64,000 bases of DNA from Aselliscus stoliczkanus (Eukaryota > Chordata > Mammalia > Chiroptera > Hipposideridae), in contig CM066737.1 of NCBI GenBank assembly GCA_033961575.1, positions 103,134,709 through 103,198,708 on the forward strand. The letters run 5' to 3'. Under the pieces are notes generated by a model that saw nothing but the letters and a program-made list of their open reading frames with translations, searched no databases and was not told where the DNA came from. A program made the translations under genes and the position numbers. Shown here one piece after another: positions 33,772-54,470 of the stretch; the first letter of the stretch is position 1; every line of letters begins with the position of its first letter.

Positions 33772-33892
33772 TGTTATTATTATTATCTTTTTTTTGAGGG
33801 CAGTGTCACTAGCCCTCACATGTGGGTCCCGAACCGGGGCCGGCCGCCTCCCAAGCCAGCGCTTAACCACCACCGCGCCATTCGGCCGGCCC
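33772..33892 (-). repeat. tRNA-derived SINE, short form
   Basis: GAGGGCAGTGTCACTAGCCC ... CCATTCGGCCGGCCC. Duplication ACAAGTCTTTT at 33761-33771 and 33893-33903. Confidence 0.9.
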
Positions 33893-34309
33893 ACAAGTCT
33901 TTTAAGATCAGGTTGAGGAGGAGGGGGAACAGCAAGCAGCCAGGCAAACAACTTGAATACCACCTGATAAATGCTATACTAACATCAGGCCAAAGTACTA
34001 TCAAAATACAGAAGAGGAAGCATTTAATTCTCTCTGGAGGTTTGGAGAAGGCATCAGAAAGGAGGTGAAATCTTTAGGTTATCTACAGGCTTAAAAGGAG
34101 TGCTGGGTGAGGTTGTTCGGAAAGGCATTTGTTCTCGAAAGTGTGTGCAAGACAGGGCTGGGAAACTCCAAGCACTGACTCTGAGGAGTGGATCAGACCT
34201 CTCCCACTGATTCATTAGCCTCTTGGCCAAGCACCACCATAGCCCGTTGAACCAGTTTGAGTGGGAGTTGATATTTCAGGTCAGACCTCAGATATTTTTT
34301 CTCCAGAGT

Positions 34310-34430
34310 GTAGGGTTGCCAGATAAAATACAAAATACCCACTTATATTTGAATTTCAGATAAATGATGAATAATTTTTTAGTAGAGTCCCCAATATATA
34401 AACGTTTATCTGAAATTCAAAATAAAAAAA
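34310..34430. repeat. Palindromic old MER element
   Basis: GTTGCCAGATAAAATACAAA ... GAATTTCAGATAAA, then the inverse TTTATCTGAAATTCAAA. The plan fits a MER53-like palindrome; name given with caution. Confidence 0.55.
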
Positions 34431-34689
34431 AATTATTTGATTTGACTTTTTTTTTGTATTTTCATGTGTTACATCAGGGAACATTACAGAGTGACAAGAA
34501 GCAGCACGGTTTTGGGGTGGCACAGATAATGAGAAACAAAACGCCACCATGACCCCGCCTTTCTGTAGCCTTCCCACCAAGTCTTTCCAATTGGAAGCCA
34601 GAGAGAACAACTGGAGTCTAGAAAAGAGACGCTGTAACTAGGCAACCAAGGTTCAAACCCACCCGATCATTCAAAAGATCCAGGTTTAG

Positions 34690-35174
34690 AAATGTGGTGC
34701 ATTTTGGGAGTTACTTTGCTAAGTTCAGACTCGCCTTCAAAGGCCATCAGACTACAACTCCCATCAGCGCTAAAGGGTCGTTGCAAGGCACCCTGGGAGT
34801 TCTGGCTATACCTTCTGAAGGGCCTTGGAGGGCTGCATGTGTAATAAGAGACCACAGCCGATTTTTAGAGATTCATCACATGAGGAGCTCATATAAAAGG
34901 TTAAACCGAAGATTACTGCTTTAAATTCAGAGACAACAAGGCTTCTGGAAAACCGTGGAGACTTGTACCACTGCGAACAGATTCTACACCCCAAATTGAA
35001 AGGTGGGGGCTGAGCGCCTCTCCTGCACGTGATTCTGGCGCCTTTGTGTCACTGGTTCCTTCAGGGACAAGGCACTGGGGTGCGGACGCCCCGGATTGGT
35101 GTTTCAAGACAGCAGGGTGGAACTCTGGCTGCTGCCGCGGGAGGTCCGGACACTGGCGGCCATGGAACTCGCCG
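34690..35174 (+). promoter_or_regulatory. PIGA: PIGA promoter with ZNF143-like sites, E-box and inverted CCAAT
   Basis: Housekeeping-type promoter without a TATA box. Three sites look like the ZNF143/Staf motif: ACTACAACTCCCATCAGCGC at 34751-34770 (forward), GTGCATTTTGGGAGTT at 34697-34712 and GGCACCCTGGGAGTTCTGG at 34787-34805 (reverse). A CACGTG E-box is at 35026-35031 and an inverted CCAAT (ATTGG) at 35095-35099. CpG density rises from about 34990. The sites are seen; their use is inferred. Confidence 0.7.
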
Positions 35175-35660
35175 GTAAGTGTGCGTATGACCTGCCTGCG
35201 CTGGCACTGTCATACGCTTCCGCTTGGGACTGGACTGCCCCGGTGGGAGTGTGCCCAGCCATGTAGGGGGCAAAGCCGGCCCGGCTTGAGGCTTGGAAGT
35301 TGGGGTCCAAGGTCTCCGGACTCGAATGCGGCTGAGGATGCGCCGGGGCAGTCCCTGGAGCGGGTTCCGCGCAATCTAAGACAGGCGGGGCTTCGTGACA
35401 CGCGACCTCAGACCCCTGCCCACCCTCTGGCCATTTTCTTCCCTTTGGGCCTGGCAAGACCCCGCCTGACCCTAGCGGGCTCGTCTGCTTGGCGCTCCCC
35501 GGTGTCCTCACAGTGAGCGAAACCGGGGCAGTGCCCACGGCTTGGGTGGAAGCCCTGTCCCCTTGACCCCAAGCCCCCGCCGGTCTCCCTAAGGCTTCTC
35601 GGGAACCTCTGCTGCCCAGGGACTCACTGTGCACCTATCGCGCAGTTGCTACTTAGTGGC
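34990..35660. promoter_or_regulatory. PIGA: CpG island at the PIGA 5' end
   Basis: CpG is frequent here and scarce almost everywhere else in the window. It covers exon 1 and the start of intron 1. Long open frames on both strands, including 176 codons on the minus strand, are a product of the GC content. Confidence 0.8.
35090..35174 (+). other. PIGA: PIGA exon 1 (non-coding, start approximate)
   Basis: The donor GCCG/GTAAGT is at 35174/35175, and exon 2 follows at 37172. Human PIGA also has a non-coding first exon. The transcription start is not determined; 35090 is a guess from the CCAAT position and CpG peak. The exon holds an ATG at 35162-35164 in a strong Kozak setting (GCGGCCATGG) that opens a short upstream ORF. 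Confidence 0.65.
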
Positions 35661-36689
35661 TGGGTGCGGACCTTTGGATACATTGTTCAACTTGTCTGGC
35701 TTTTCATTTGTAGAATGAGAGGTATTCACTAGATCTCCTAGCCTGCCTTTAACGTTACAATGTAAGATTCTGTGAATACGTCGTTTGTAGAGCTTTTACG
35801 CCATGTAGATAGATGTTGGGCTGTAAAAACCTGATGGAAGTAGACAAAGTCTTCACAGCACATTGCAGGTTGATGGAAAACTTTAAATGTTTTCATTTGG
35901 TTTCTTCCTTACTGTTTTCGTTGTTCATCTTTTTAATTGACTACACCTGGGAATTCGGGTTTAGGTGACAAGCCACAGTTAAGAAAATGTTACTGAAGCC
36001 ATTTAAAAGTAACAAGTTGAAGAATCGCAACATTTGATAATATTGAATCTTAATGAGTAAATTCAGGTCAACACACACTTATAGAGTATTTCTGAGAATA
36101 TATTTAAAATATAGATGAGTTTGTTGGAAAGAGTCACTAGTTCAGACTTTGTGCCTGCAGTTAATTTGCATTTTCTGAATCTGTAGGTGAAATTGAAAAC
36201 TCAGACCTTTAGGATGGCTTCCCATTGTAGTTGAGTTTCTGGAGGCATGGAAATTTCATTTGTAAAACTGAGGAAGATTTTCAGTAGGTTTCTAAGACTC
36301 TAGCTTTAAAAGTCTAAGAATCTGTAACAGTACCGAATATTGAGTGAGTATTTTGTGCTGATAAGGACCTAGGAGTCCCCTGAGATTCAACATTTCCTAC
36401 TTTAGATGTAGAAAGTAGCCCCAGATCCAGCCCATCTCTAGTTTAGTCTCCTTTGGAAAGGCCTACATAACTGAAAGGTTAAGAAAATAAAGGGAGCACT
36501 TTGATTATCGTCATCCTTGAATAAGGAAACAAAATGTGGATGTCTGCAGTATGTGCTACCAATGACACTTGAAAAAGCTGCTCTCCAAAAGACAGTTTTG
36601 GCTCCAGGTATATTTTAGTATAAACCACAAAGTTAATCCTAACAGAACTTCATGGGATTCACTGAATCAGTGGTTAAGCTCTAGTGGGG

Positions 36690-36800
36690 TTGGCACACTT
36701 TTTCTGTAAAGAGCCCTACATGTAATTATTGGAATGAACTGGTTTGTTAGCATGGCAAATTATTATATACTGTGGTGTAACACAAATTTATTTTTGAAAA
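36690..36800. repeat. Old hAT-type element end
   Basis: GTTGGCACACTTTTTCTGTA, AAGAGCCCTACATGTAATTA. Left end of the same class as 11000-11112. Confidence 0.5.
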
Positions 36801-36913
36801 TTGTCTATAGCAGCCTTTTTAAAGCAAAACTGAGATAAAAGGACATTACTGAATGTAGGTTTGTTTATGTCACATCATAAATGCTAAGCAAAATGTCAAA
36901 TGAGTAAATTCCT

Positions 36914-37025
36914 TTCTTTTTTTTTTTTTTTGAGGGCAGTGTCACTGGCCCTCATAAGTGGGACCCGAACCGGGGCCGCTGGCTTCCCAAGCCAGCGCTT
37001 AACCACCGCGCCACTCGGCCGGCCC
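36914..37025 (-). repeat. tRNA-derived SINE in PIGA intron 1
   Basis: GAGGGCAGTGTCACTGGCCC ... CACTCGGCCGGCCC. Duplication AGTAAATTCCT at 36903-36913 and 37026-37036. It ends about 145 bp before exon 2. Confidence 0.9.
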
Positions 37026-37233
37026 AGTAAATTCCTGATATGCTTTGATTTATGTCTTTGGGAAAAAGCTAACAAATTTGTATTAACATTAAAACAGTAT
37101 AGATATATGGATTTGGAACATGGAATCTATTTTGTCTCTGAGCTGAGATCCTCTTTTACTGTCTTTTTCAGGTCCTGGACAACACATATCCCAACTGGGT
37201 TACTCAAAGGACTAATGCCTACACCGTCTGAGC

Positions 37234-46868
<9,635 letters not shown>

Positions 46869-47794
46869 AAGGAAGCCCGGATGGGAAGATTTTCAACATT
46901 TGTAATCATTCTAATTAAGACTATTGAAAATAACCTTGCTCTTTCTTTTTTTTTTTTTTAAAGTTAATTTAGTACGTTATGCTACCTCTATATCATGCAA
47001 TGTTTTATTTTGAGGAAAAAGAAAAGCTTATGCAATTCCTGAGTGTGGAAACTCCTTGCACTTATTTAAAATTTAGGATTTAGGAGAGAACATTTAAGCC
47101 ACTCAGGTATGTCCTTTTCCAGACTACTGAAACCCCTCTAGCAGAGACGTTTTCACATTATATTTTGGGAGCTTTGGGTGCTGAAGGGCCAAATGTTTAT
47201 GGACTTTTTTTTTTTTTGGCCAATTTTAAGTGTTCTATCATTAACTACATAGTCACCAGATGTTTACAAGTCTCTTTCTTGAACATTTATCGTGTACACT
47301 CAGTGTTACATGTGATCAGCCGGTTTCGTCAGTAAAAACGTCCGTCCGTTACCAGCGTGTTTTAAGCACCTACTGTGTGTAGAACACTGAACTAGATACT
47401 TCCTGCCGTGAAGGACCAGGATGCATCCGCTGTGTATCGCTCCAACGGCTCACTTCATTGCAATCACAGTTGAGATGAAACGGTGAAATATCCAACATGC
47501 CAAAAATGCTCGGCTTTTAATGCCAGGAAACAGTTTGCCTGCACGCTCCAGGTACTTCTTTGAGCCTGTTATACGCATCCTCCAAGGCGGAGCCTTCATC
47601 TTCAGTTGTGTTGATGGAAATGCCGTTTGCTTTTTAATTACTAGGGACCGCAATCACTGTTGATAAGAGCACACAGAAAACCCCGCCACGTCTTTCAGTG
47701 TATCATGCAGCCCTCTGTAAATGCGTCTGTGTTTCCCCGAGCAGAACGTATGAGGTGTGCCATCTCCAACTCAGATGCTACCTGGTACCTTTTT

Positions 47795-47879
47795 TTTTTT
47801 TTTGAGGGCAGTGTCATGGCCCTCATATGTGGGACTGAACCGGGGGCGCTGGCCAACCACCGCGCCACTTGGCCAGCCC
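47795..47879 (-). repeat. tRNA-derived SINE in PIGA 3' UTR, with internal deletions
   Basis: GAGGGCAGTGTCATGGCCCT ... CACTTGGCCAGCC, lacking part of the middle. Duplication CCTGGTACCTTTT at 47781-47793 and 47880-47892. Confidence 0.88.
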
Positions 47880-48535
47880 CCTGGTACCTTTTGAGAGATG
47901 TCATTTCCCTTCACCTGTGGCCTAGCCGATGTCTGATAAAGTATTGTCAGTGTGCAAAAGTCTCCCCGCCCCAAGAATGTTTTGCTTATAATGAATTGAG
48001 TCTTAAAATTTTAGGAACACAAGTCTCTTTGTGGATGAATGTGTTGTTCACTGTATTTGTCCAGAGCCATGGGTTTTTAAACCCCAAATTATCCACATGG
48101 TGTGTCTTATTATTGGACTCCTTAGAATAAGTTTCTGTGATAATGGACTGAAATCAAAAGAATGAGGCACATGTGGGTGCACTAGATAGATTCTGCCAGT
48201 ATTATGATTCTATACAGGATTTCTTTTTAATGACAATATTTGCAAAACGTCTTTTTACAAAGTATCTTAACATGCCTATTAACTGGTTGCCATTGATCTA
48301 GAAGACGTATATTTGTGTTTTGGACTAAAACATGGATGCAAGAGTGCAATTTTTAATATCTAGAAGTTAGGGGTTCTTTAGTTAAAGAACAATGGACTGA
48401 CCCAAATCATGAAATCTTATTGGGATTTTTATGCAAAGAAACTGACGCATATAAATATGGAATAAACAGTGCCAATCAATAATCATGATAAAACGGGAAC
48501 TGTAACATTGGGTTTTATTTATTCAGTAATTTTTT

Positions 48536-48640
48536 TTTTCTTTTTGAAGGCAGTGTCACTGGCCTTCATATGTGGGACCCGAACCGGGGCCACTGGTGTC
48601 CCAAGCCAGTGCTTAACCACTGTGCCACTTGGCTGGTCCT
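48536..48640 (-). repeat. tRNA-derived SINE in PIGA 3' UTR
   Basis: GAAGGCAGTGTCACTGGCCT ... CACTTGGCTGGTCC. Flanks CAGTAATTTTT and CGGTAATTTTT differ by one base. Confidence 0.85.
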
Positions 48641-49075
48641 CGGTAATTTTTAAAGGCATACTATTTTTTCTTACATTTTTGTTTCTTGGGAGTTTTTTCA
48701 AAATTGTCATTTGATGATGAAATTGTCATTTATTTCAGATGGAAATAGGATTTAAAGTTCTTGCATGTAAAATATGTAATTTACAAATTATTTTCCTTTC
48801 CTTTCAATAAATGGAAGTAAATTTGCTTGTTCTAGTAAATCTTGATTTTAGGCTTCCCAGGTACCTTAATTGTAACTATCAGTGTTGCACTGGTCAATAT
48901 GTGGAAACATATTGTTCTACCCTGCTACTTACAGTAATTGGAAAGTGAACTTGCAGTGATGAAGGAAAAAAAATATATATTGTATTTCTTTTGATGTTAC
49001 AAAAAGTAGCACATGTAAGATCGATCTATGAAAACATGCTACATGTCCAAAAATAAAGACCAAAATGACCTTTTG

Positions 49076-51440
49076 ACAATTTTCTGAGTTTGTCTTTCTT
49101 ATGAACAGCGCTTCCCCACGTCTCTCCCTCGCATGCTTTCTTTTTCAGTGCAATTTGATGTGTTGATTGGTCTGTTAGTCACAGGAAATATCCTTCTATT
49201 GATGAACCCCTCTGTCATCTTTTCTTTCTAGAATACTTCTCTCTTTGACTCGTGGAATGGCAAGTTCAATTGTGCCTTTGTTCCCTGATCCAAACAAGTC
49301 CTTGTTTTGCACTGTGCTAGAGTTACTGCATGAGACAAATGAATACATCTCTCAACTGCTGTGTATGTGAAGTATGGAATTACACTTTATCTTGTGAGCT
49401 ATTTGAAGAGAAATTTGAATTTGAATTTCCTTTATAGAAACCAAGCTTCTTCCACCCCTTTTGTTGGAAGCAGCAGAAAGCATCATTTACGTTGGTATGT
49501 TCTGATTTCTTACACCGAAGCTTGTTTTTGGTAAAGTCAAGGTATCATGGATCTGTGTTTACTTTTGTGAAGTATTTTTGAAGGTTTCTCTCTCCTTCTC
49601 TGCATTCCCAAAAGAATCTGGCTAAATGTGACCATATTGTATCATCCTGTGGCTGGATTTTTTAAATATGAAATTCTGAAAACTGAAGTTCTATACAGAA
49701 TTTGATTTCTATTCATCAGTACTTTGGGGAGTTGATTTTTCCTTATCCTTTATCATTTATGTTTGGCAATGGCTCAGTAGTCATCTGGATGTGAGAGGGT
49801 GTGTGAAAGGGGTGGCGATGTCCCCGTTCGGACATGTGACAGTGTCTGGAGACATTTCTGATTGTTACAACAGGAGGGGAGTGAGGCATTGGCATCGAGT
49901 GTTTTGAGGTCAGGGATGCTGCTAGATACCCTCCAGTACTTTTGGAAGACAGCCCTCCATCACAAAGAGCTGTCTGGCTCAAAATGTCAGTAGTGCTGAG
50001 GCTATGCAACCCTGGTGCTATAGATGATTTCAGCTCTTGTAAAAGATACTGTGAATGAACTCCTTCAGTAGTTTTTTACATGCATCTCAGATGTAAAGAT
50101 GTCTCTCAGAAGTAGTATAGACATCCATTTGAAGCTTAAAAAAGTTGAGCTGCTCATGGCCAACTTTTCTGGTATGTGAAACAAAGTATAGCCAGCCATG
50201 TTTTAAAAGAAAATCAAAGCCCAAACAAGATTGAATAATGTGATATGATGCAATATACATCACCAGGCTGAAATGAGTAAATGACCACCTTGAGTACAGT
50301 TAAAGAAAGAAACTTGAAAAGAGCTAGAATACTCATGTTCATCCATGTACTTTCTCATACATTGGCACTCTGCTAGGTAATCTAAACTTGGTGAAGTCAA
50401 CCCTACATGTTCCTATTTGTTCTTGAGAATGGAAACGACACGAGATCTTTATGGTTCTGTGACACTGAAATGATGTGCTGTGTATTGTGGTTCAAAGCTG
50501 TATTCTCATGCATCAGCCTCTTAGCAGAGTATAGGGAGACAGTTCTATAGGCACTCGTTCTAATTTGAGTGCTACGAGAATATTATTTTAATGTGGCTTG
50601 TCTTTTCTAATGGTTATAGAAATTTAGAAAATCGAATCTAACCAAGAATGAAAAGAGGAAACCTAGATTTTCCTCCCTTAATTTTCCTAGGTGAGGGAAA
50701 TTCAAAATAAATTCTTCTCCCCTGTATTGGCCAGCTTGTTGAACAGTTAGGGTTACAGCTAAGCAGCTAGGGAAGGTGTTGATTAATAGAAACTTTGGGT
50801 ACTTCACCCAAAACCTAAGGCACCTTCTTCATCCATTTCACTATGACTCCTCCATGATCAAGGATAGCCCACATTTCCCAGAAAGAGGCATCACCTCTAC
50901 TGACACTTGAAATGGGAAGTGAACGATCAGGGACTTTGCTGGGGGACCTTGTCATGGATGAAATCATTACAGTAAGTGTTCGAATTCTCCCAGTCTGACA
51001 CTTCCCCTGGGAGAGACATCCAAGATGGGCTTTCTATTAAATACTTCCTTAGAGTAAATGGTCTTTTTTATTGGTCATATATTAGGTTTGGACTTTGTCT
51101 CCCATAAACCTCAGGATGAAGAGAAAATGAAATGTCCCAGGGGCTAGACTTCCCACCAGGAGCAGAGGATGTATTTGTACTGATTTGTGTGAACTGCAGA
51201 TAGCTTGCTTTGTCCCCAAGGGATCTGAGAAGTTTCTCTTATCTTTCCAATCCTGCCTTCCAACGTAACGTTGCAAAAATTGGGATTTAGGAATAAAAAA
51301 AAGGTTTGCATGTGAATCCTGTTTGTTAGATAGCACCGAGAAATGTAGTCTAGGATTATTGGATATTTCCGCTTAGAAGGAAGTTCCTTTCGTTCATTTA
51401 ACCTTGCCGTGAATGTCAGCAGCACAGGCAGTGTCCCAAT
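49076..51440. other. PIGA-ASB11 intergenic stretch
   Basis: About 2.4 kb. An old DNA-transposon fragment at about 49755-50030 (GTGTCTGGAGACATTTCTGA, GATGCTGCTAGATACCCTCC, CAAAATGTCAGTAGTGCTGA) is the only repeat seen. No separate promoter island: ASB11 is likely driven by a tissue-restricted, CpG-poor promoter. Confidence 0.55.
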
Positions 51441-51571
51441 CACAGCTTAGAACCTACAGACTGAGTTCTCTGTAACAAGAGCACTGAGGTTTAAAATAGA
51501 TGTCATCTGATACCAATTATAACTCAGTGAAATTTTGCAGTCCCAAGAATCTGTACAGAGTATAAGCCAAA

Positions 51572-51752
51572 ATGGAAGAGGGTCCTGTTTTCTATGGCTT
51601 TAAAAACATTTTTATTACAATGTTTGCTACTTTTCTTTTCTTCAAGCTTTTAATTAAAGTCTTTTTGGCTCTCTTAACACATTTCTATATCGTCAAAGGA
51701 AATAGAAAAGAAGCGGCAAGGATAGCAGAAGAGATCTATGGTGGAATTTCAG
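51572..51752 (+). CDS. ASB11: ASB11 exon 1 (start codon)
   Basis: ATG at 51572 in the context AAAATGG; donor GTAAAA starts at 51753, leaving phase 1. The coded peptide matches remembered human ASB11 almost residue for residue. The hydrophobic run explains the known ER association of this isoform. Confidence 0.92.
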
Positions 51753-54411
51753 GTAAAAATACATGAATTTGTTCCCAATACTTTTGTAAAAACCTCCTGG
51801 ATAATTCATATGAATAATATTTCTAGAAGGCAGATTTTATGTGTACTTTGGCTTTGAGTGGGTAGTTAAAAAAATTACTTAGAAAAATAGGCAACTACAA
51901 TATTGCTACTGGGATAGGAAAAACAGTTTGGGGAATATAATTAATAATGTTGTAAATATTCTGTGGAATGTCAGATGATCATAGGTCTTGTTAGGGAGAC
52001 CATTTCATGGATGGAGTAGAGGTTTGATCACTGCACTGTATTACTAAAGTGGGGGTGGTATACCTACTGTAATTGAATATATATAGATAGTCATGGGATG
52101 TGGGTTATACTGTGGAAGAGAGTCAGAGGAAGAGTAATAGATATATATGATATGGGGGGGGAGTGGGGTGGTGTATTGGGGGTGGGGGTTGTCACTTGAG
52201 GGGTAAAATGTATAACTATTGCACTGTGTTGTACACCTGAAACTAATTAAAAATAAAATAAAATTTAAAAAAAATTACTTAGTAGCAAATGGTATTGACT
52301 GGACCAATTTGTGAAGGATTTTCAGCTTTATTTTTTACAAGTTAGTAGTTCTGGTAACATTTAAGAAGTAAATAAAGTAGTGGCTTTCTGAGAATATTTT
52401 GAGAAACCTCATTTCCACTAACCCTAAAAATTACTTATATAGGATTATTGTCTTGAACATTGTTTATCAAACTTTAACAATGCATTCTAACAAGACTGAG
52501 AATATCCTCAGGAAATAGAATGGCCAATAAATTTGATTGAAAGCAGCACATGTGGCATGCTGTCTTCATTTTTGTGCTGTCATTTGCAATTCGAATTGAT
52601 TAGCCACTTGAAACTGTCAGAAAAAAACCCTCCACTAAACCCATTTATACATGGCACCATTTAAAGCACTGTAAACAGAGGTTATTGTAATAGGAAATGC
52701 CAGCATTTGGGTAAAACATTTTAAAGTCTTATGCTTTGTAGAACTTAGTCTCCATTTCTTTCAAGAAATGATTCACCTTAATTGTGACATGCTACGAAAG
52801 CAATTGAATCAGATATCTTTGTCACTGCTGGGATTGTCACTTAATAGAGGAGTATTTATTTATAAACGGTTCAGAATTGCCTGATGTGTTTGTAGTGTTC
52901 ATAGCTGTTCCAGGATTACATCATTCTTGATCTGGTATCCATTTCAATTTGCATCCAGGATTCTCTTTCAAAATAAACTGATGCTATGTGATTCGAACAC
53001 ACTAAACGACTTTGAAGACACTAGATAACAGCAGTCTTATCCAAGGAAATAAGACCTCCAAAGACGAAGCATCAGCATGCTTCAATTAACTGGGGAAAAT
53101 GAGAAGAATCTTGACGTTTCAGGAAGTGTCAGAAGGCCCGGAGTGTGGAAAGAGGTTTCTTTTGGGGATTACATTTGTCACACATTTCAGGGAGGTATGT
53201 TGCTTAGACTGGTTTTTTTTTAAAAAAAAAAAACTTTTTCTTTAGTTTCAAGTTAAGCGTGATCTGAAAAGCTGTTTTCTTATTTAATTTATAAATCTGG
53301 GCAAGGGCTTTTAAATGTTTCAGTAACAGTTTTGTTGTTCTCATAGATACATCATTCTCATGGTTTATATCAGGTAAAGTCCAACGAAGTCAGTGTCAGC
53401 AAGAGTGTTAAAAATGTTTTCTGTTGCTCGTATGCATTATTTTTGTCTTTGTGGCCCCTAATTAAATACACTCTTAAAAATGTTTTATAATAGTCAAAAT
53501 CCACGTAAGCATGGTTTGATTTAAGTCTGGAGCCATAATACAAATCTCTTAAATGGAGCTCATTCATTCTTTAGCTCAGATATCTTCATTTATTCAAGCT
53601 CCTAGGATAGTGTTCATTTAATTTACAAGTAGCATGATGTCATAAGGTAAAAAATGTATTTTTCAATTATCATTAAGAAAGAGGCAGCAGGGAGGATAGT
53701 GCATGTTAATTTCTCAGCTTCATTTCTTTCCTATATACATATATGCACGTGTGCTCATGCACGCTGTGCATTTGATATATAGGACTTTCTGTTATAACAT
53801 AGGAAGTAACATTGCAGAAACAGTGGTTTTTACATGATTCTAACAGTGTGTTTTCTTGTGAGACTGTTAGGAGTTAGATACTATATACTTAAAACCAGAC
53901 AGATTAAAAAACAAGAACAAAATTTTGTGCAAGTGTTGAACTCAAACCAGAAATTACCTTTGCTGCTCATTGGTCAAATGTTTGTTGGGAAAATATTGAC
54001 ATTTAATCAGTAAGTTAGCTAACTGGCTTAGAAAAGTCTTAGCCCACGGTGAAATTTCTTAATTCCAGTAGCATATTATGTTCCTGTAAAGTATGCTCTG
54101 TGCTGTGAAAAACAAGGGGAGGGCAGTAAAAAAACTCACCCGGGGCAGAATTTAGCCTGTCATAGGGTCTTGGCACTCTTTCTTTCGGAAGCAGAACTTA
54201 GCATCTTATCCCTCATTATCATTTCTTGGCTGTAAAATCTTTGGGGACAAGTTGTTTTTTCTGGAATTTCATATTCTGAAATGCATCATTCAATATGTCT
54301 TTGTGGTTTAAACTGCATTTGACATTTGTAGCTGACTCATTAGCATAGAGTTAAGCTATGTTTGGCTTAGTTATTTTGATGTTTTTCAGGCTGGTCTGTG
54401 TTGTTTGTCAA

Positions 54412-54470
<59 letters not shown>

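Larger units (their letters stand above)
46869..49075 (+). terminator. PIGA: PIGA 3' UTR and poly(A) signals
   Basis: Candidate AATAAA signals at 48461-48466, 48806-48811 and 49052-49057. The last, in AAAAATAAAGACC and followed by a GT-rich run (GAGTTTGTCTTTC), is the likely main end, giving a UTR of about 2.2 kb like the long human one. Two antisense SINEs (47795 and 48536) are inside the UTR. Confidence 0.65.

Noticed and set aside
35104..35634. 176-codon open frame on the minus strand at the PIGA 5' end
   Set aside because: It lies in the CpG island, where stop codons are rare. Composition is P/S/G/A-rich, with no domain and no splice or poly(A) context.
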